DNA from: Achromobacter deleyi
GTDB taxonomy: Bacteria; Pseudomonadota; Gammaproteobacteria; Burkholderiales; Burkholderiaceae_B
Direction of reading: 5' to 3'
DNA: 64,000 bases
Assembly: GCF_016127315.1 (NCBI RefSeq)
Contig: NZ_CP065997.1
Location: 434,001 to 498,000 of the forward strand
Of this stretch, positions 54,830 to 62,904 are shown one piece after another. The position numbers and the translations under genes were made by a program. Each line of letters begins with the position of its first letter. Within the stretch, counting starts at the first letter, position 1. Below the pieces are notes generated by a model, which saw nothing but the letters and a program-made list of their open reading frames with translations, was not told the origin of the DNA and did not search any database.

Positions 54830-55581
54830 AAACCCATGCCTCCAAACTCGCCGCGCTGACCGCTGCTTGTGTGCTCGCCTTCGGCATCGCGCAACCCGCG
54901 CACGCCTTGTTCGGCGTCGGCGACATCGTGCTCGACCCGACCAATCTTGTGCAGAACACGCTCACGGCGGTTCGCACGCTGGAGCAGATCAACAACCAGA
55001 TCCGCCAGCTCCAGAACGAAGCGCAGATGCTCATCAACCAGGCGCGCAATCTGGCCAGCCTGCCGTCCAGCGTGGTCGGCCAATTGCGCGCCAATCTGGC
55101 GACCACCCAGCGGCTGATCGCGCAGGCCAAGGGCCTGGCCTATGACGTGACGAGCATCGACCGGGAGTTCGCGCGCCTGTATCCCGAGAAGTACGCCGCC
55201 ACTGTGAGCGGCAATCAGATATACCTCGATGCGCAGGAGCGTTGGAAGAACACGCTCAACGGCCTGCAAACCACCATGCAGATGCAGGCACAGGCGTCGC
55301 AGAACCTGAGCGACGACGAAAGCGTGCTGGCCGACCTCGTGGGCAAGAGCCAGTCGGCCGAGGGTGCGTTGCAAGCGATGCAGGCCATGAACCAGTTGCT
55401 GGCCTTGCAGGCCAAGCAGTCGATCCAGACGCAGCGGCTTCAGATCACGCAAGACCGCGCGGCCTCGCTGGAGCTAGCGCGGCAAGCGGCGGCCACGGAG
55501 CGCGGGCGCGAGGTGACGCGCCGCTTCCTGGGCGAAGGCACGCCGTACACGCCGCAGCCCGTCAATTTCTACAACCGCTGA
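54826..55581 (+). CDS. trbJ: TrbJ, VirB5-like periplasmic protein
   Basis: A 251-residue secreted protein with signal peptide ending AHA (KLAALTAACVLAFGIAQPAHA, seen in part) and the family start LFGVGDIVLDPTNLVQNTLTAV, then long helices rich in Gln and Asn. It is a minor pilus or adhesion component. Confidence 0.92.
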   Translation: MKTHASKLAALTAACVLAFGIAQPAHALFGVGDIVLDPTNLVQNTLTAVRTLEQINNQIRQLQNEAQMLINQARNLASLPSSVVGQLRANLATTQRLIAQAKGLAYDVTSIDREFARLYPEKYAATVSGNQIYLDAQERWKNTLNGLQTTMQMQAQASQNLSDDESVLADLVGKSQSAEGALQAMQAMNQLLALQAKQSIQTQRLQITQDRAASLELARQAAATERGREVTRRFLGEGTPYTPQPVNFYNR

Positions 55582-55592
55582 TGGAGGCTGCC

Positions 55593-55919
55593 ATGCAACG
55601 CACGCCCATCGTGTTCGCTTTCGCCGTCCATGCGCTTGTGCTGGCCGGCTGTGACCGGCCGCAGCAGGTGCCGGTGAATGCGCTCACCAGCGAACCGGCC
55701 CGGCTGCACGCGCTGCGCGCGCAGTGCCGCGCGGGCGAGCACGACGGCGCGCTTTGCGCGCAGGTGGCCCAGGCCGACCTGCGGCGCTTTCTCTCCGGCC
55801 AGGCCGGGCCGAATGAGTACCAGACGCTGGCCGACCTGCCGCCGATCCCGCCCAGCTTCGATGAACCCGCCGATGGCAGCGCGGCAATCGCTCTGCCTGG
55901 GCAGGAGGACTCGCCATGA
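55593..55919 (+). CDS. trbK: TrbK/EexN-like entry-exclusion lipoprotein
   Basis: A 108-residue lipoprotein with lipobox VLAGC (Cys20) and the same core as the eexN product at 47763: SEPARLHALRAQCRAGEHDGALCAQVAQADLRRFLSG. The tail is longer and Pro-rich. In RP4, trbK between trbJ and trbL gives entry exclusion. ATGGAGG upstream fixes the ATG at 55593 over one at 55581. Confidence 0.82.
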   Translation: MQRTPIVFAFAVHALVLAGCDRPQQVPVNALTSEPARLHALRAQCRAGEHDGALCAQVAQADLRRFLSGQAGPNEYQTLADLPPIPPSFDEPADGSAAIALPGQEDSP

Positions 55920-57268
55920 ACGACGTGACGGTCATCGACCGCTTCCTCGACACCTTCTCGCGCTACATCGACTCGGGCTTTGGCCTGTTGCACGGCGAAG
56001 TGGCGTTTCTGACCGCCACGCTGATCGTCATCGACATGACGCTCGCCGGGCTGTTCTGGGCGATGAGCCATGCCACCGGCCAGGGCGAGGACGTGATCGC
56101 CAAGCTGATCCGCAAGGTGCTGTACGTCGGCGCCTTCGCCTACATCATCGGCAACTTCAACTGGTTGGCTGGCATCGTGTTCCGCTCCTTCGCCGGGCTG
56201 GGCCTGACGGCCAGCGGCTCGACCCTGAGCATGGAGAACTTCCTGCAACCGGGCCGGCTGGCGAAGGTCGGCATCGACGCCGGTGCGCCGATCCTGAAAC
56301 AGATCGGCGACATGGCGGGCTTCCCCGAAGTCTTCGTGAACATCACGCCCATCGTCGTGATGTTCCTCGCTTGGCTGATCGTCCTGCTGTGCTTCTTCGT
56401 GCTGGCGATCCAGCTTTTCATCACGCTGATCGAGTTTAAATTGACGACGCTCGCGGGCTTCGTGCTGGTGCCGTTCGCGCTGTGGAACAAGACGGCGTTC
56501 CTGGCCGAGAAGGTACTGGGCAACGTGGTGTCGTCGGGCATCAAGGTGCTGGTGCTGGCCGTCATCGTGGGCATCGGCTCGGGCTTGTTCGCCGAGTTTC
56601 AGGTGCAGCCGGCCGAGCCATCCATCGACCACTCCGTGGTCGTGATGCTGGCCTCGCTGACGCTGTTGGCCTTGGGCATCTTCGGGCCGGGCATTGCGAC
56701 CGGGCTGGTGTCCGGCGGCCCGCAACTCGGCGCGGGCGCGATGGCCGGTGCCGCGCTGGGTGCAGCCGGTGCTGCTGTTGCCGTGGGCGCTGCGGCCACG
56801 GGCGTCGGCGGCGCGGTCGCCGCCGGGGCGCGCATGGCACCCGCAGCCGCCAAGCTGGCCGGCAGCGGAGCGCGTGCCGCCACCGGAGCCGCCAGCAGCG
56901 CACGGTCGGCGTTTCAGGCGGGATCTGCATCCGCCGGCTGTGGCCTCAAGGGCGCTGCCGCTGGTGTCGGCAATGTCGCCAAGACCGGCGCACAGGCGGC
57001 CGGGCAGAAGGTGGCCGAGGGCGCACGCTCGATGAAAGAGCGTGTCGCCGCTGCTTTCCGGCCCGATGACGCCGGATCGGCTTCGGGAGCCGGTGCCGCG
57101 CAGGCGGCAAACGAGCCGACCCCATCCGCTGCACAACCCGCCTGGGCCAAGCGCCTGCACCGCAGGCAACAGATCACCCATGCCGCAACCACCGCCGCCC
57201 ACACGCTGCGCGGCGGCGACGGCGGCAGCTCCAGCCAGGGGCCAAGCCTTCGCGATTCCGATTCCTGA
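55916..57268 (+). CDS. trbL: TrbL, VirB6-like polytopic channel protein
   Basis: A 450-residue protein with about six helices in the first 250 residues (start VIDRFLDTFSRYIDSGFGLLHGEVAFLTAT, seen in part) and a long Ala/Gly-rich cytoplasmic or periplasmic tail from about 260 onwards. It forms part of the DNA path in the inner membrane. It overlaps trbK by ATGA. Confidence 0.93.
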   Translation: MNDVTVIDRFLDTFSRYIDSGFGLLHGEVAFLTATLIVIDMTLAGLFWAMSHATGQGEDVIAKLIRKVLYVGAFAYIIGNFNWLAGIVFRSFAGLGLTASGSTLSMENFLQPGRLAKVGIDAGAPILKQIGDMAGFPEVFVNITPIVVMFLAWLIVLLCFFVLAIQLFITLIEFKLTTLAGFVLVPFALWNKTAFLAEKVLGNVVSSGIKVLVLAVIVGIGSGLFAEFQVQPAEPSIDHSVVVMLASLTLLALGIFGPGIATGLVSGGPQLGAGAMAGAALGAAGAAVAVGAAATGVGGAVAAGARMAPAAAKLAGSGARAATGAASSARSAFQAGSASAGCGLKGAAAGVGNVAKTGAQAAGQKVAEGARSMKERVAAAFRPDDAGSASGAGAAQAANEPTPSAAQPAWAKRLHRRQQITHAATTAAHTLRGGDGGSSSQGPSLRDSDS

Positions 57269-57286
57269 TCCTCAAGGAGAACTTCC

Positions 57287-57991
57287 ATGCGATTCAAACG
57301 ACCGCAGGTGCGCTACGCCGATGCGCCGCAACCTGCCACCCCGTACCAATCCGCGGCGCAAGTCTGGGACGAGCGCATCGGCTCGGCCCGCGTGCAGGCG
57401 AAGAACTGGCGCCTGATGGCGTTTGGCTGCCTGACGCTGGCGGTGTTGATGGCCGGCGGCCTCGTCTGGCGCTCGGCGCAGTCCATCGTCACGCCCTATG
57501 TGATCGAGGTGGACAACGCAGGCCAGGTGCGCGCCGTTGGCGAAGCCGCCACGCCGTACCGGCCCAGCGATGCGCAGGTGGCTTATCACCTGGGCCGTTT
57601 TATCGGGCTGGTGCGCTCGCTATCCATTGACCCCATCGTCGTCCGCCAGAACTGGCTCGATGCCTACGACTACACGACCGACAAGGGCGCTGTGGTGCTC
57701 AACGAGTACGCCCGCGTGAACGATCCGTTCGCGCGCATCGGCAAGGAGTCGGTGACGGTGCAGATCACCAGCGTGACCCGCGCCAGCGACACGTCTTTCA
57801 ACGTGCGCTGGACGGAGACGCGCTTTGTCAATGGCGCGCTGGATCGCACCGAACGCTGGAACGCCGTGGTTTCCATAGTGCAGCAGACGCCGCGCACCGA
57901 GCAGCGCGTGCGCAAGAACCCCTTGGGCATCTACGTCAACGGGCTGTCGTGGAGCCGTGAACTGGAAGCGAACGAAGGAGCAAAACCATGA
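57287..57991 (+). CDS. trbF: TrbF, VirB8-like protein
   Basis: A 234-residue assembly factor with one helix (LMAFGCLTLAVLMAGGLVWRSA) and a periplasmic domain showing TPYRPSDAQVAYHLGRFI and VRWTETRFVNGALDRTERW. It nucleates the channel core. AAGGAGA precedes the ATG and it overlaps trbG by ATGA. Confidence 0.94.
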   Translation: MRFKRPQVRYADAPQPATPYQSAAQVWDERIGSARVQAKNWRLMAFGCLTLAVLMAGGLVWRSAQSIVTPYVIEVDNAGQVRAVGEAATPYRPSDAQVAYHLGRFIGLVRSLSIDPIVVRQNWLDAYDYTTDKGAVVLNEYARVNDPFARIGKESVTVQITSVTRASDTSFNVRWTETRFVNGALDRTERWNAVVSIVQQTPRTEQRVRKNPLGIYVNGLSWSRELEANEGAKP

Positions 57992-58980
57992 ATGATCTTT
58001 TCCGTAAATCCGTCCTGCCGGTAATTCTGTTTGTCCTGGCGGGCTGCGCCACGCAGGGCAAGCCGCCGCCCGTTATCTCGCTCGATGAAACCGTGCAGGC
58101 CCAGCCGCTGCCGGAACCACCCGCGCCGGTGGAAGTGGTCAAAGTGCCCGAGCCGCTGGCGCTGCCGGCGCAGTTGAAGCCAATGCCCGAGGCAGAAGAC
58201 GCCAAGCCCGCGCCGGAACCGACCGACGAGAAGGTGCGCGTCTCGCGGGCCAATACGGAGGCCCGCGTTGCGCCCACGCGCGAGGGCTACGTCAACGCGA
58301 TTCAGGTGTGGCCTTTCACGGATGGCGCGCTGTATCAGGTCTATGCGGCCGTGGGCCGCGTAACCGTGATCGCGCTCCAGCCGGGCGAGGAACTGGTGAC
58401 GGTGGCCGCCGGCGATACCGTGCGCTGGATCGTCGGAGACACATCGAGCGGCAGCGGCGATGCGTTGCGGGTCAATGTGATGGTGAAGCCGATCCGCTCG
58501 GGCCTGAAGACCAATCTGGTCATCACGACCAGTCGGCGCACTTACCTGCTGGAACTGACCTCGACCGAGAAGACGTGGATGGCATCGGTGTCCTGGGAGT
58601 ACCCGAAGGACAAGATGCTGGCCTTGCAGCGCCAGGCGCAGGCGGCGAGTGCCGCTGCGCCAGTCGATGCCGGGCTGTCGCTGGAGAAGATCCGCTTTCG
58701 CTACGCCGTCAGCGGCAGCAATCCGCCGTGGAAGCCGCTGCGCGCCTTCGATGACGGCGAGAAGGTCTATATCCAGTTTCCCGCTGGCATCGCGCAAGGC
58801 GAGCTGCCGCCGCTGTTCGTCATCGGCGCGCAGGGCGATGGGCAACTGGTGAACTACCGCTTCCGCTCGCCGTACTACATCGTGGATCGCCTGTTCGGCG
58901 CGGCCGAACTGCGCCTGGGAGGCGACAAGGGCGACGTGGTGCGGATCGAGCGCACGGACGGCGTGGCGCGGAGGAACTGA
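57988..58980 (+). CDS. trbG: TrbG, VirB9-like lipoprotein
   Basis: A 330-residue protein with a lipobox FVLAGC (Cys20), a Pro/Glu-rich linker, and the VirB9 domain (GYVNAIQVWPFTDGALYQVYA, then VSWEYPKDKMLAL and the C-terminal NPPWKPLRAFDDGEKVYIQFP). It contributes to the outer-membrane core. Confidence 0.94.
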   Translation: MNDLFRKSVLPVILFVLAGCATQGKPPPVISLDETVQAQPLPEPPAPVEVVKVPEPLALPAQLKPMPEAEDAKPAPEPTDEKVRVSRANTEARVAPTREGYVNAIQVWPFTDGALYQVYAAVGRVTVIALQPGEELVTVAAGDTVRWIVGDTSSGSGDALRVNVMVKPIRSGLKTNLVITTSRRTYLLELTSTEKTWMASVSWEYPKDKMLALQRQAQAASAAAPVDAGLSLEKIRFRYAVSGSNPPWKPLRAFDDGEKVYIQFPAGIAQGELPPLFVIGAQGDGQLVNYRFRSPYYIVDRLFGAAELRLGGDKGDVVRIERTDGVARRN

Positions 58981-58981
58981 C

Positions 58982-60256
58982 ATGAGCCAGGACGACACTC
59001 CAGACCATGCCGCGCCACAGGCGGGCAAGGTGGCGCCCGAGGCGGTTGCGCTGCGCGCCCAGCCGCGCCCGGTCACGCGGCTGAACCGGCGCACGCTGGC
59101 CATGCTTACCGGCGGCCTGTCGGTCGCTGTGCTCGGGGCTACGATCTGGTCATTGCAGCCGCATCGACGCGGCGCGGGCGAGCAGACCGAGCTTTACAAC
59201 GTCGATCGCGTCTCGAAGTCCGAAGGGCTGGATGGCCTGCCGACCGACTACTCGAAGCTGCCGCCGAAGGTGCCAGAGCTGGGGCCGCCGCTGCCGGGCG
59301 ATCTTGGCCCGGCCATCGTGAAGTCGCAGCAGCCGGTGACGCCAACCTATGCGCCGCCGGGGCACGACCCGGAGGATGCGCGACGCAAAGAAGCGGATGC
59401 GGCGGCGGCTTCGTCAGTGTTCTTCCGCTCGGATGGCCAAGGCCAGAGCGCCGCCACCGTGGCGCAGGCCGCGCCGGGTGCGCCTGGCGGCGCAAGCACG
59501 CTCGCGGCCTTCGACCATCTCGCCGCCGGGCCGGCCTCGACGGCGGCCCAGCCTGCCGACCCGACCACCATGCAGAACCGGCAAGACCAGAAAGAGGCGT
59601 TCCTGAAAGGCGGTTCTACGGAAACCCGCAATTCCGGCAATTTGGCGCTGCCAGCATCGCCGTATCAGGTAATGGCCGGAACGGTGATCGCCGGTGCGCT
59701 GGTGACAGGCATCAAGTCCGACTTGCCGGGCGACGTGATCGCCACGGTGACGGAGCCGGTCTACGACACGGCGACGGGCAAGTTCCTGTTGATCCCGCAG
59801 GGCTCGCGCATCCTGGGCAAATACAACAGCCAGGTGAGCTACGGGCAGAGTCGCGTGCAGGTAGTGTGGAACCGGGTCATCCTGCCGGACACGTCCTCGC
59901 TGAAGCTCGACAACCTTGCGGGCACTGACCCGGCCGGATATTCCGGCCTTGAAGATGGCGTCGATTGGCATTGGGATCGGGTCTTTGCTGGCGCGGCGCT
60001 GACGACGCTGCTGGGCGTAGGCGCCGAGCTGGCCGCGCCGGAGAACCGGCAGGGCGGCAACCGCATCGTGATCGCCGGGCGCGACAGCGCGCAGGACAGC
60101 ATCAATCAGGTCGGTCAGGAGATGACCCGGCGCAACATGAACATCCAGCCGACGCTGACCGAGCGGCCGGGCCTGCCGGTGAGGATCATCGTCAACCGCG
60201 ATCTGGTGTTGCGACCGTACCAACCGATGTTCTTCCAGCGGGGGGCAATGCAATGA
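58982..60256 (+). CDS. trbI: TrbI, VirB10-like protein
   Basis: A 424-residue protein with one helix near residues 40-58 (LAMLTGGLSVAVLGATIWSL), a Pro-rich periplasmic stretch and the VirB10 barrel domain (YQVMAGTVIAGALVTGIKSDLPGDVIATV, IPQGSRILGKYNSQVSYGQSRVQVVWNRV, seen in parts). It spans inner and outer membrane parts. It starts one base after the trbG stop. Confidence 0.95.
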   Translation: MSQDDTPDHAAPQAGKVAPEAVALRAQPRPVTRLNRRTLAMLTGGLSVAVLGATIWSLQPHRRGAGEQTELYNVDRVSKSEGLDGLPTDYSKLPPKVPELGPPLPGDLGPAIVKSQQPVTPTYAPPGHDPEDARRKEADAAAASSVFFRSDGQGQSAATVAQAAPGAPGGASTLAAFDHLAAGPASTAAQPADPTTMQNRQDQKEAFLKGGSTETRNSGNLALPASPYQVMAGTVIAGALVTGIKSDLPGDVIATVTEPVYDTATGKFLLIPQGSRILGKYNSQVSYGQSRVQVVWNRVILPDTSSLKLDNLAGTDPAGYSGLEDGVDWHWDRVFAGAALTTLLGVGAELAAPENRQGGNRIVIAGRDSAQDSINQVGQEMTRRNMNIQPTLTERPGLPVRIIVNRDLVLRPYQPMFFQRGAMQ

Positions 60257-60498
60257 GCACGACCAAGAAGCTGCGGCTTGGGCCGCTGCCAAAACTGGAG
60301 TCCACGAAGCTGACCTTTGCGTGCCCGGCCAGCCTGAAAGCCGACCTCGACCGCTATGCCGCGCTACACGCGCAGACCTACGGCGAAGCAGTCGATGCGA
60401 CAACACTCATCCCGCACATGCTGGAGGCATTCATGGCGGGAGATCGTGGATTCAGGAAGGACACGGCAACATGGAGCGCGCCATCGAAGCCGACGTGA
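60253..60498 (+). CDS. DUF2274-family protein
   Basis: An 81-residue protein (KLRLGPLPKLESTKLTFACPASLKADLDRYAALHAQTYG, seen in part) of DUF2274, the usual last gene of Tn4371-type trb operons. It looks like a small RHH-type DNA-binding protein. It overlaps trbI by ATGA and is followed by a hairpin. Confidence 0.88.
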   Translation: MSTTKKLRLGPLPKLESTKLTFACPASLKADLDRYAALHAQTYGEAVDATTLIPHMLEAFMAGDRGFRKDTATWSAPSKPT

Positions 60499-60786
60499 TG
60501 GCGTCGCTCACACCCTGCGGCATTCATCGAACGCGCAGCCTTGGAGCTGCGCGTTCTTCATTCTGGATGCCACCAATCCACTGGACTATGATGGTGAAAC
60601 AAGCCCGCCGCCCCTCGGCAATCCAGCACGATCAGGTGCGATCCGGCTTTCTCTCCCGACGCTCCTATGTGGCTCCTAGCCAATCAAGCCGCAGTCCTGC
60701 GACGCGGCCCCAAAAAGAGCTAACCTACTGTCCCATATACGGTTTCAATCCTTGCGTGCTTTGCACGAAAGACTTGACACCAGAAC
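60499..60786. other. ICE right end, non-coding
   Basis: About 290 bp without a gene. It has the terminator after DUF2274 and, at 60754-60768, GCGTGCTTTGCACGA, which also occurs in the hairpin upstream of the relaxase. The last 20 bp before attR contain GACTTGACACC. Confidence 0.5.
60529..60561 (+). terminator. Terminator of the traG-trb operon
   Basis: Perfect 11-bp stem GAACGCGCAGC / GCTGCGCGTTC with a CTTGGA loop, followed by TTCATTC. T-run is weak, but the position, 30 bp after the last gene, fits. Confidence 0.65.
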
Positions 60787-60793
60787 TTTTTTG
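60787..60793 (+). repeat. attR core (direct repeat)
   Basis: TTTTTTG, the same 7 bp as at 15927-15933. It lies 8 bp before the fumC stop codon (minus strand). Confidence 0.6.
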
Positions 60794-60801
60794 CCGCGGG
60801 A

Positions 60802-62193
60802 TTACTTGGTGGCGTTGGTCATACTGCCGGGGACGACCCATTCGGCGAACTGGGCTTCGGTGACGTAGCCCAGGGCCAGGGCCGACTCCTTCAGGGACAG
60901 GCCTTCCTTGTGCGCCTTCTTGGCGATCTGGGCGGCCTTGTCGTAGCCGATGTGGGGGTTCAGGGCGGTGACCAGCATCAGCGAGCGGTCGACCAGTTCG
61001 GCGATGCGTTCGCGGTTGGGCTGGATGCCGGCGGCGCAGTGCTGGTCGAAGCTGGCCATGCCGTCGGTCAGGAGGCGCACCGACTGCAGGAAGTTGTGGA
61101 TCACCAGGGGCTTGTAGACGTTCAGTTCGAAGTTGCCGCTGGCGCCGCCGATGTTGATGGCGACGTCATTGCCCAGGACCTGGGCGGCCAGCATGGTGAT
61201 GGCTTCGCACTGGGTCGGGTTGACCTTGCCCGGCATGATGGAGCTGCCGGGTTCGTTTTCGGGGATGCTGATCTCGCCCAGGCCGGAACGCGGGCCGCTG
61301 GACAGCCAGCGCACGTCGTTGGCGATCTTCATGAGGCCGGCGGCGAGCGACTTGAGGGCGCCGTGGGCGAACAGCAGGGCTTCGTGCGAGGCCAGGGCCT
61401 GGAACTTGTTGGGCGCGGATACGAAGGCGGTTTCGGTGGCGTGGGCCAGTTCGGCCGAGACCTTGGCGGAAAACTGCGGGTGGGCGTTCAGGCCGGTGCC
61501 GACGGCGGTGCCGCCGATGGCGAGCTGGTGCAGGCCAGGCAGCGTCGCGCGGATCTGCTGTTCGGCCAGGTCGAGCTGGGCGACGTAGCCGGACAGCTCC
61601 TGGCCCAGCGTCAGCGGGGTCGCGTCCTGCAGGTGGGTGCGGCCGATCTTGACGATGTCGTAGAACTCGGCGCTCTTGGCGGCGAAGGTGGCGCGCAGGG
61701 TCTTCAGGACCGGCAGCAGGTGGTGCTCGACCTGGACGGCGGCGGCCACGTGCATGGCGGTGGGGAAGGTATCGTTGGACGACTGGCCGCGGTTGACGTG
61801 GTCGTTGGGGTGCACCTTGCGTTCTTCGCCGCGCACGCCACCCAGCAGTTCCGAGGCGCGGTTGGCCAGCACCTCGTTCATGTTCATGTTGCTCTGCGTG
61901 CCCGAGCCGGTCTGCCACACGGACAGCGGGAATTCGTTGGGCCACTTGCCGGCGATGACTTCATCGGCGGCGCGGATGATGCCGTCGGCGATCTTGGGAT
62001 CGAGCTCGCCCAGGTCGGCGTTGACCTTGGCGGCCGCGCGCTTCAGGCGCGCCATCGCGATGACCAGCGGCTCGGGCATCTTTTCGGTGGAGATCGCGAA
62101 AAAATGCAGCGACCGCTGCGTCTGCGCGCCCCAGAGGTGATCCTCGGGGACTTCGATGGGGCCAAAGGTGTCTTTTTCGATGCGGGTCTTCAT
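60802..62193 (-). CDS. fumC: Class II fumarate hydratase
   Basis: A 463-residue enzyme, the normal FumC length, that interconverts fumarate and malate in the TCA cycle without an iron-sulphur cluster. It begins [23 protein letters not shown] and has [19 protein letters not shown], the HPNDHVN segment and the family signature [13 protein letters not shown] (near 317-329). The ATG at 62193 starts the conserved protein; the frame stays open upstream through the divergent promoter. Its 3' end lies 8 bp from the ICE and its terminator has been displaced. Confidence 0.96.
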   Translation of the reverse strand: MKTRIEKDTFGPIEVPEDHLWGAQTQRSLHFFAISTEKMPEPLVIAMARLKRAAAKVNADLGELDPKIADGIIRAADEVIAGKWPNEFPLSVWQTGSGTQSNMNMNEVLANRASELLGGVRGEERKVHPNDHVNRGQSSNDTFPTAMHVAAAVQVEHHLLPVLKTLRATFAAKSAEFYDIVKIGRTHLQDATPLTLGQELSGYVAQLDLAEQQIRATLPGLHQLAIGGTAVGTGLNAHPQFSAKVSAELAHATETAFVSAPNKFQALASHEALLFAHGALKSLAAGLMKIANDVRWLSSGPRSGLGEISIPENEPGSSIMPGKVNPTQCEAITMLAAQVLGNDVAINIGGASGNFELNVYKPLVIHNFLQSVRLLTDGMASFDQHCAAGIQPNRERIAELVDRSLMLVTALNPHIGYDKAAQIAKKAHKEGLSLKESALALGYVTEAQFAEWVVPGSMTNATK

Positions 62194-62272
62194 GGCGCTT
62201 ACTGCTCCGTGGCGGCGTCCGTCGCGGCCCGAGGCGTGGCGCCAGGCCGGACTTATTTGAGAATAGCAATCA

Positions 62273-62308
62273 CTAATAAGATTAGCAGAAACCCGAATTC
62301 CTATAATT
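62273..62308 (+). promoter_or_regulatory. AT-rich divergent promoter region, fumC/tsaE
   Basis: In the 171-bp gap between the two divergent genes there is a consensus -10 hexamer TATAAT at 62303-62308 reading towards tsaE, and a palindrome CTAATAAGATTAG at 62274-62286. A matching -35 is not clear. This is the likely common control region. Confidence 0.4.
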
Positions 62309-62364
62309 GCGTTCAATCCGTGTTCCCATCCTGACTTTTTACCACTCGCCTCCCGACCCGCGCC

Positions 62365-62904
62365 ATGTCCGCCCCCCTCAGCAGCCTGACCCTGCACCTG
62401 CCCGACGAAGCCGCCACGGAAGCGCTGGCGCGCCAGCTCGCCCCCCTTGTCTCCGGCCGTGAAACCGGGCTGGCGGGCGCATGTATCCATCTTCAGGGGG
62501 ACCTGGGGGCAGGAAAAACGGCCTTCTCCAGGGCATTGTTGCGGGAATGCGGCATCACAGGCCGAATCAAGAGTCCAAGCTACGCGCTGCTTGAATCCTA
62601 TAAAGTTTCTAACTTATACTTCTATCATCTTGATTTTTATAGATTTAGTGATTCGCGCGAATGGTTGGACGCCGGATTCCGGGATTTGCTGCGTGAGGAT
62701 GCGGTCGTTTTGATTGAATGGCCGGAACGGGCCGAGGGCCTGTTGCCCCCTCCCGACCTGCAGATTTCCCTGGCGTATGCCGGCCAAGGACGCGATGTCA
62801 CGCTGAACGCGCACACCGCTCGAGGACAAACATGGTTGAACGCGATTGTCCCCCCGCCCGACACGGCGCCCTCCCCGCGGCAGGCGCCACCCGACGTCGC
62901 CTGA
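62365..62904 (+). CDS. tsaE: TsaE, ATPase of tRNA t6A synthesis
   Basis: A 179-residue protein with Walker [16 protein letters not shown] (from about 47), [10 protein letters not shown] and the later [22 protein letters not shown] (seen in parts), the TsaE/YjeE pattern. It drives the TsaBCDE threonylcarbamoylation of tRNA A37. The stretch 62588-62660 uses AT-rich codons unlike the rest of the gene. It overlaps the amiC start by 73 bp, a common arrangement for these two genes. Confidence 0.93.
   Translation: MSAPLSSLTLHLPDEAATEALARQLAPLVSGRETGLAGACIHLQGDLGAGKTAFSRALLRECGITGRIKSPSYALLESYKVSNLYFYHLDFYRFSDSREWLDAGFRDLLREDAVVLIEWPERAEGLLPPPDLQISLAYAGQGRDVTLNAHTARGQTWLNAIVPPPDTAPSPRQAPPDVA

Larger units (their letters stand above)
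15927..60793. mobile_element. Tn4371-type integrative and conjugative element with copper-resistance cargo
   Basis: The block from integrase to DUF2274 has the gene order of the Tn4371 ICE family: int, accessory region, RadC/DUF932/ParB, DUF736, DUF2958, DUF2285, repA, parA, traF, relaxase, cargo, LysR (traR), eexN, traG, trbB-C-D-E-J-L-F-G-I. A 7-bp direct repeat TTTTTTG marks both edges (15927-15933 and 60787-60793). Outside it, fumC and its terminator become contiguous if the element is removed. Size is about 44.9 kb. Two ISs lie inside. The exact crossover within the T run cannot be fixed from one sequence. Confidence 0.88.

Noticed and set aside
60321..60863. Plus-strand open frame over the ICE right end into fumC
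   Set aside because: Crosses the terminator and attR, overlaps DUF2274 and fumC in other frames, and has no protein-like pattern.
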